From contig JAHFIO010000042.1 in the NCBI GenBank assembly GCA_023246325.1, positions 1-7,334 on the forward strand: DNA of 7,334 nucleotides, written 5' to 3'. The notes below the pieces were generated by a model. The model made no database searches. It saw nothing but the letters and a program-made list of their open reading frames with translations, and was not told where the DNA came from. The DNA is from Candidatus Uhrbacteria bacterium (GTDB lineage Bacteria > Patescibacteriota > Patescibacteriia > 2-12-FULL-60-25). The position numbers were made by a program, and so were the translations under genes. Shown here in pieces: positions 5,849 to 7,334 of the stretch. Numbering within the stretch: the first letter of the stretch is position 1; every line of letters begins with the position of its first letter.

Positions 5849-7334
5849 ATGTTCGCAATATGGCTTCAAAACTTTCTTGTAATTTCAATAGTATTTTTTC
5901 ACATAAACCATCAACCTCCACGCTTTCTAGCGTACGATCAATCGATCCAAAAACTAAATGCATTGCTACAGATTTTTTTCCATCTTTCATCATATATGTA
6001 TCAAACCATTCAACGCTCGTAATAAGCGGGCTCACTCGCACTATCACGCGAGCGACATCATCATATTCAACATGACCATCAACAATAATCGATATATCAC
6101 GTTTCACTTCTGGAAATGCAGAAACAGGTATATACGATTTCACTCCCATGGCATATGGGATTGCATGTGCTATCGGCATATCAACCAATGCAACTTCACA
6201 TGCTAATTTAAAATTCTTTGCAATTTTCGGTGATACCTCCCCAACCGTTGCAAGTAATTTTCCTTCATAAAATGCTTGCACCGTTCTACCCGGATGCCAA
6301 AAAGCATCGCTCGACAACCGTTTCCATGCAATCTGTTTTAATCCCATCACATCACATATATATTCCACATATCCTTTGGCCGAACGCCACGGTTCTTTCA
6401 TACCCATAAACAATGCACCCAATTCTACTTGCTCATTCGGCAAATCATTTTCTCTTTTTATGTACACATTTGCAATTTCAAATAATTTCTCGTAAGCAAA
6501 CCGTTCACGATTTTCACTCGCAACTTGCAATAAAGATGGCAATAGGGTTGTTCTCATTACTTCATATTCAACCGTTAAAGGATTTTGCACATATAACATA
6601 TTACGAGAATCATATCCTGCCTTATGCAATAATTCTTTTGACACAAAAGAATTTGAATATGTTTCACACAAACCCGCATTCTTTGATGCATCTCGTAATC
6701 GTCGTTCCCAAATTAATTCCATATCCGTGCGCGTGACCCGTTCTCCAATAGGCAACACAGCAGGAATATTCGCATACCCTTCCACACGCGCGATCTCTTC
6801 GATCAAATCTCGTCCATCTTCAATATCATGATCACGCCACCATGGCACAATCGCCTTCATTTTTTTTCCTATAACCTTCACATCAAAACCTAATCTTTTT
6901 AATGTTGCCAACATCTTTTTCGGCAGGATTGGTACGCCAATTAATTTTGTGACTTCATCTGTTGTCACCGTATATGACATAGGCGTATATTTTGACGATA
7001 CGACATCCATCATACCAATAACTTTTCCACCACATATTTCCAATATAAGTTCTATTGCGCGCGCCAATGCATCACAAGGCGCTATCTGAGACAGTCCTTT
7101 TTCAAAACGATTTTGCGCATCGCTTTGAATATGCACGGTACGAGCGCCGCGTCGAATAGTCAGCGCATCAAATGTTGCAGCTTCTAATATAATGGAAGTC
7201 GTTGATTCACGCACGCCAGTTTCTTCTCCTCCCATCACTCCTGCAATCGCGACCGGATGTTTTGCATCCGCAATCACCAGAATCTTTTCATTCAGCGTAT
7301 ACGTTTTTCCATCTAATGCGACAATTTTTTCTCC
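5847..7334 (-). CDS. pheT: Phenylalanyl-tRNA synthetase beta subunit (5' end missing)
   Basis: The frame is open from the right edge to the stop at 5849-5847, giving 495 residues; the N-terminus (tRNA-binding domain and part of B3/4) lies outside the window. PheT pairs with PheS as an alpha2-beta2 enzyme that charges tRNA-Phe in the cytoplasm; the beta chain carries editing and tRNA contacts. In visible order: the end of the B3/4 editing domain (ALDGKTYTL, then HPVAIAGVMGGEETGV), the B5 domain (about 118-192, with PWWRDHDIED and LIEEIARVEGY), the catalytic-like core (about 195-395, with NPLTVEYEVMRTTLLPSLL at 251-269 and FWHPGRT near 346), and a C-terminal FDX-ACB anticodon-binding domain (about 405-495, FPEVKRDISIIVD and DRTL). 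No frameshift is visible. The stop is 11 bases from the stop of the convergent orphan gene. pheS would be expected upstream, beyond the right edge. Confidence 0.97.
   Translation of the reverse strand, partial: GEKIVALDGKTYTLNEKILVIADAKHPVAIAGVMGGEETGVRESTTSIILEAATFDALTIRRGARTVHIQSDAQNRFEKGLSQIAPCDALARAIELILEICGGKVIGMMDVVSSKYTPMSYTVTTDEVTKLIGVPILPKKMLATLKRLGFDVKVIGKKMKAIVPWWRDHDIEDGRDLIEEIARVEGYANIPAVLPIGERVTRTDMELIWERRLRDASKNAGLCETYSNSFVSKELLHKAGYDSRNMLYVQNPLTVEYEVMRTTLLPSLLQVASENRERFAYEKLFEIANVYIKRENDLPNEQVELGALFMGMKEPWRSAKGYVEYICDVMGLKQIAWKRLSSDAFWHPGRTVQAFYEGKLLATVGEVSPKIAKNFKLACEVALVDMPIAHAIPYAMGVKSYIPVSAFPEVKRDISIIVDGHVEYDDVARVIVRVSPLITSVEWFDTYMMKDGKKSVAMHLVFGSIDRTLESVEVDGLCEKILLKLQESFEAILRT

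Noticed and set aside
1..7334. TGA recoding as in Gracilibacteria or Absconditabacteria
   Set aside because: The long frames contain no in-frame TGA, and TGA ends both the C39 gene (711-709) and the helicase gene (3292-3290) where the domains finish.

Overview
The window looks like a piece of an AT-rich, compact bacterial chromosome. Genes are packed with gaps of tens of bases or fewer, or overlap. TAA and TGA both act as stops, and no long frame needs TGA read as an amino acid, so standard code 11 fits. A GerMN/Gmad2 membrane protein, a C39-like secreted protease and a lipoprotein cyclophilin lie next to a reduced MetK-like protein and a UvrD-family helicase. That set suggests a member of the Candidate Phyla Radiation (Patescibacteria), possibly Magasanikbacteria or Uhrbacteria-like. 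The taxonomic call is an inference from protein style and gene density; no rRNA or marker phylogeny is available here.

Layout. Right end, minus strand: most of pheT (phenylalanyl-tRNA synthetase beta chain), missing its N-terminus. It converges on a single plus-strand gene, an unrecognised 123-residue protein, with a compact hairpin terminator between the two stops. A short divergent promoter region (about 5387-5463) separates that gene from a long minus-strand run covering the left two thirds of the window. In transcription order the run is: UvrD/PcrA-like helicase, MetK-like protein, cyclophilin-type peptidyl-prolyl isomerase (lipoprotein), C39-like peptidase (exported), and a membrane-anchored Gmad2/GerMN protein cut by the left edge. 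Spacings are 43 bp, 25 bp, 2 bp and a 4-bp ATGA overlap, so the last three genes are very probably co-transcribed and the whole run may be.

The three left-hand genes all encode extracytoplasmic proteins and look like a small envelope module: a foldase, a protease-like protein and a surface binding or assembly protein. The upstream two are cytoplasmic (DNA helicase, MetK fold).

The most unusual item is the MetK-like protein. It aligns with bacterial S-adenosylmethionine synthetase from end to end with an intact reading frame, but most of the ATP-, metal- and methionine-binding residues are replaced. It is either a pseudoenzyme or an enzyme with a changed activity. No rRNA, tRNA, CRISPR array, insertion sequence or attachment site was seen, and no gene-free stretch exceeds 300 bases.
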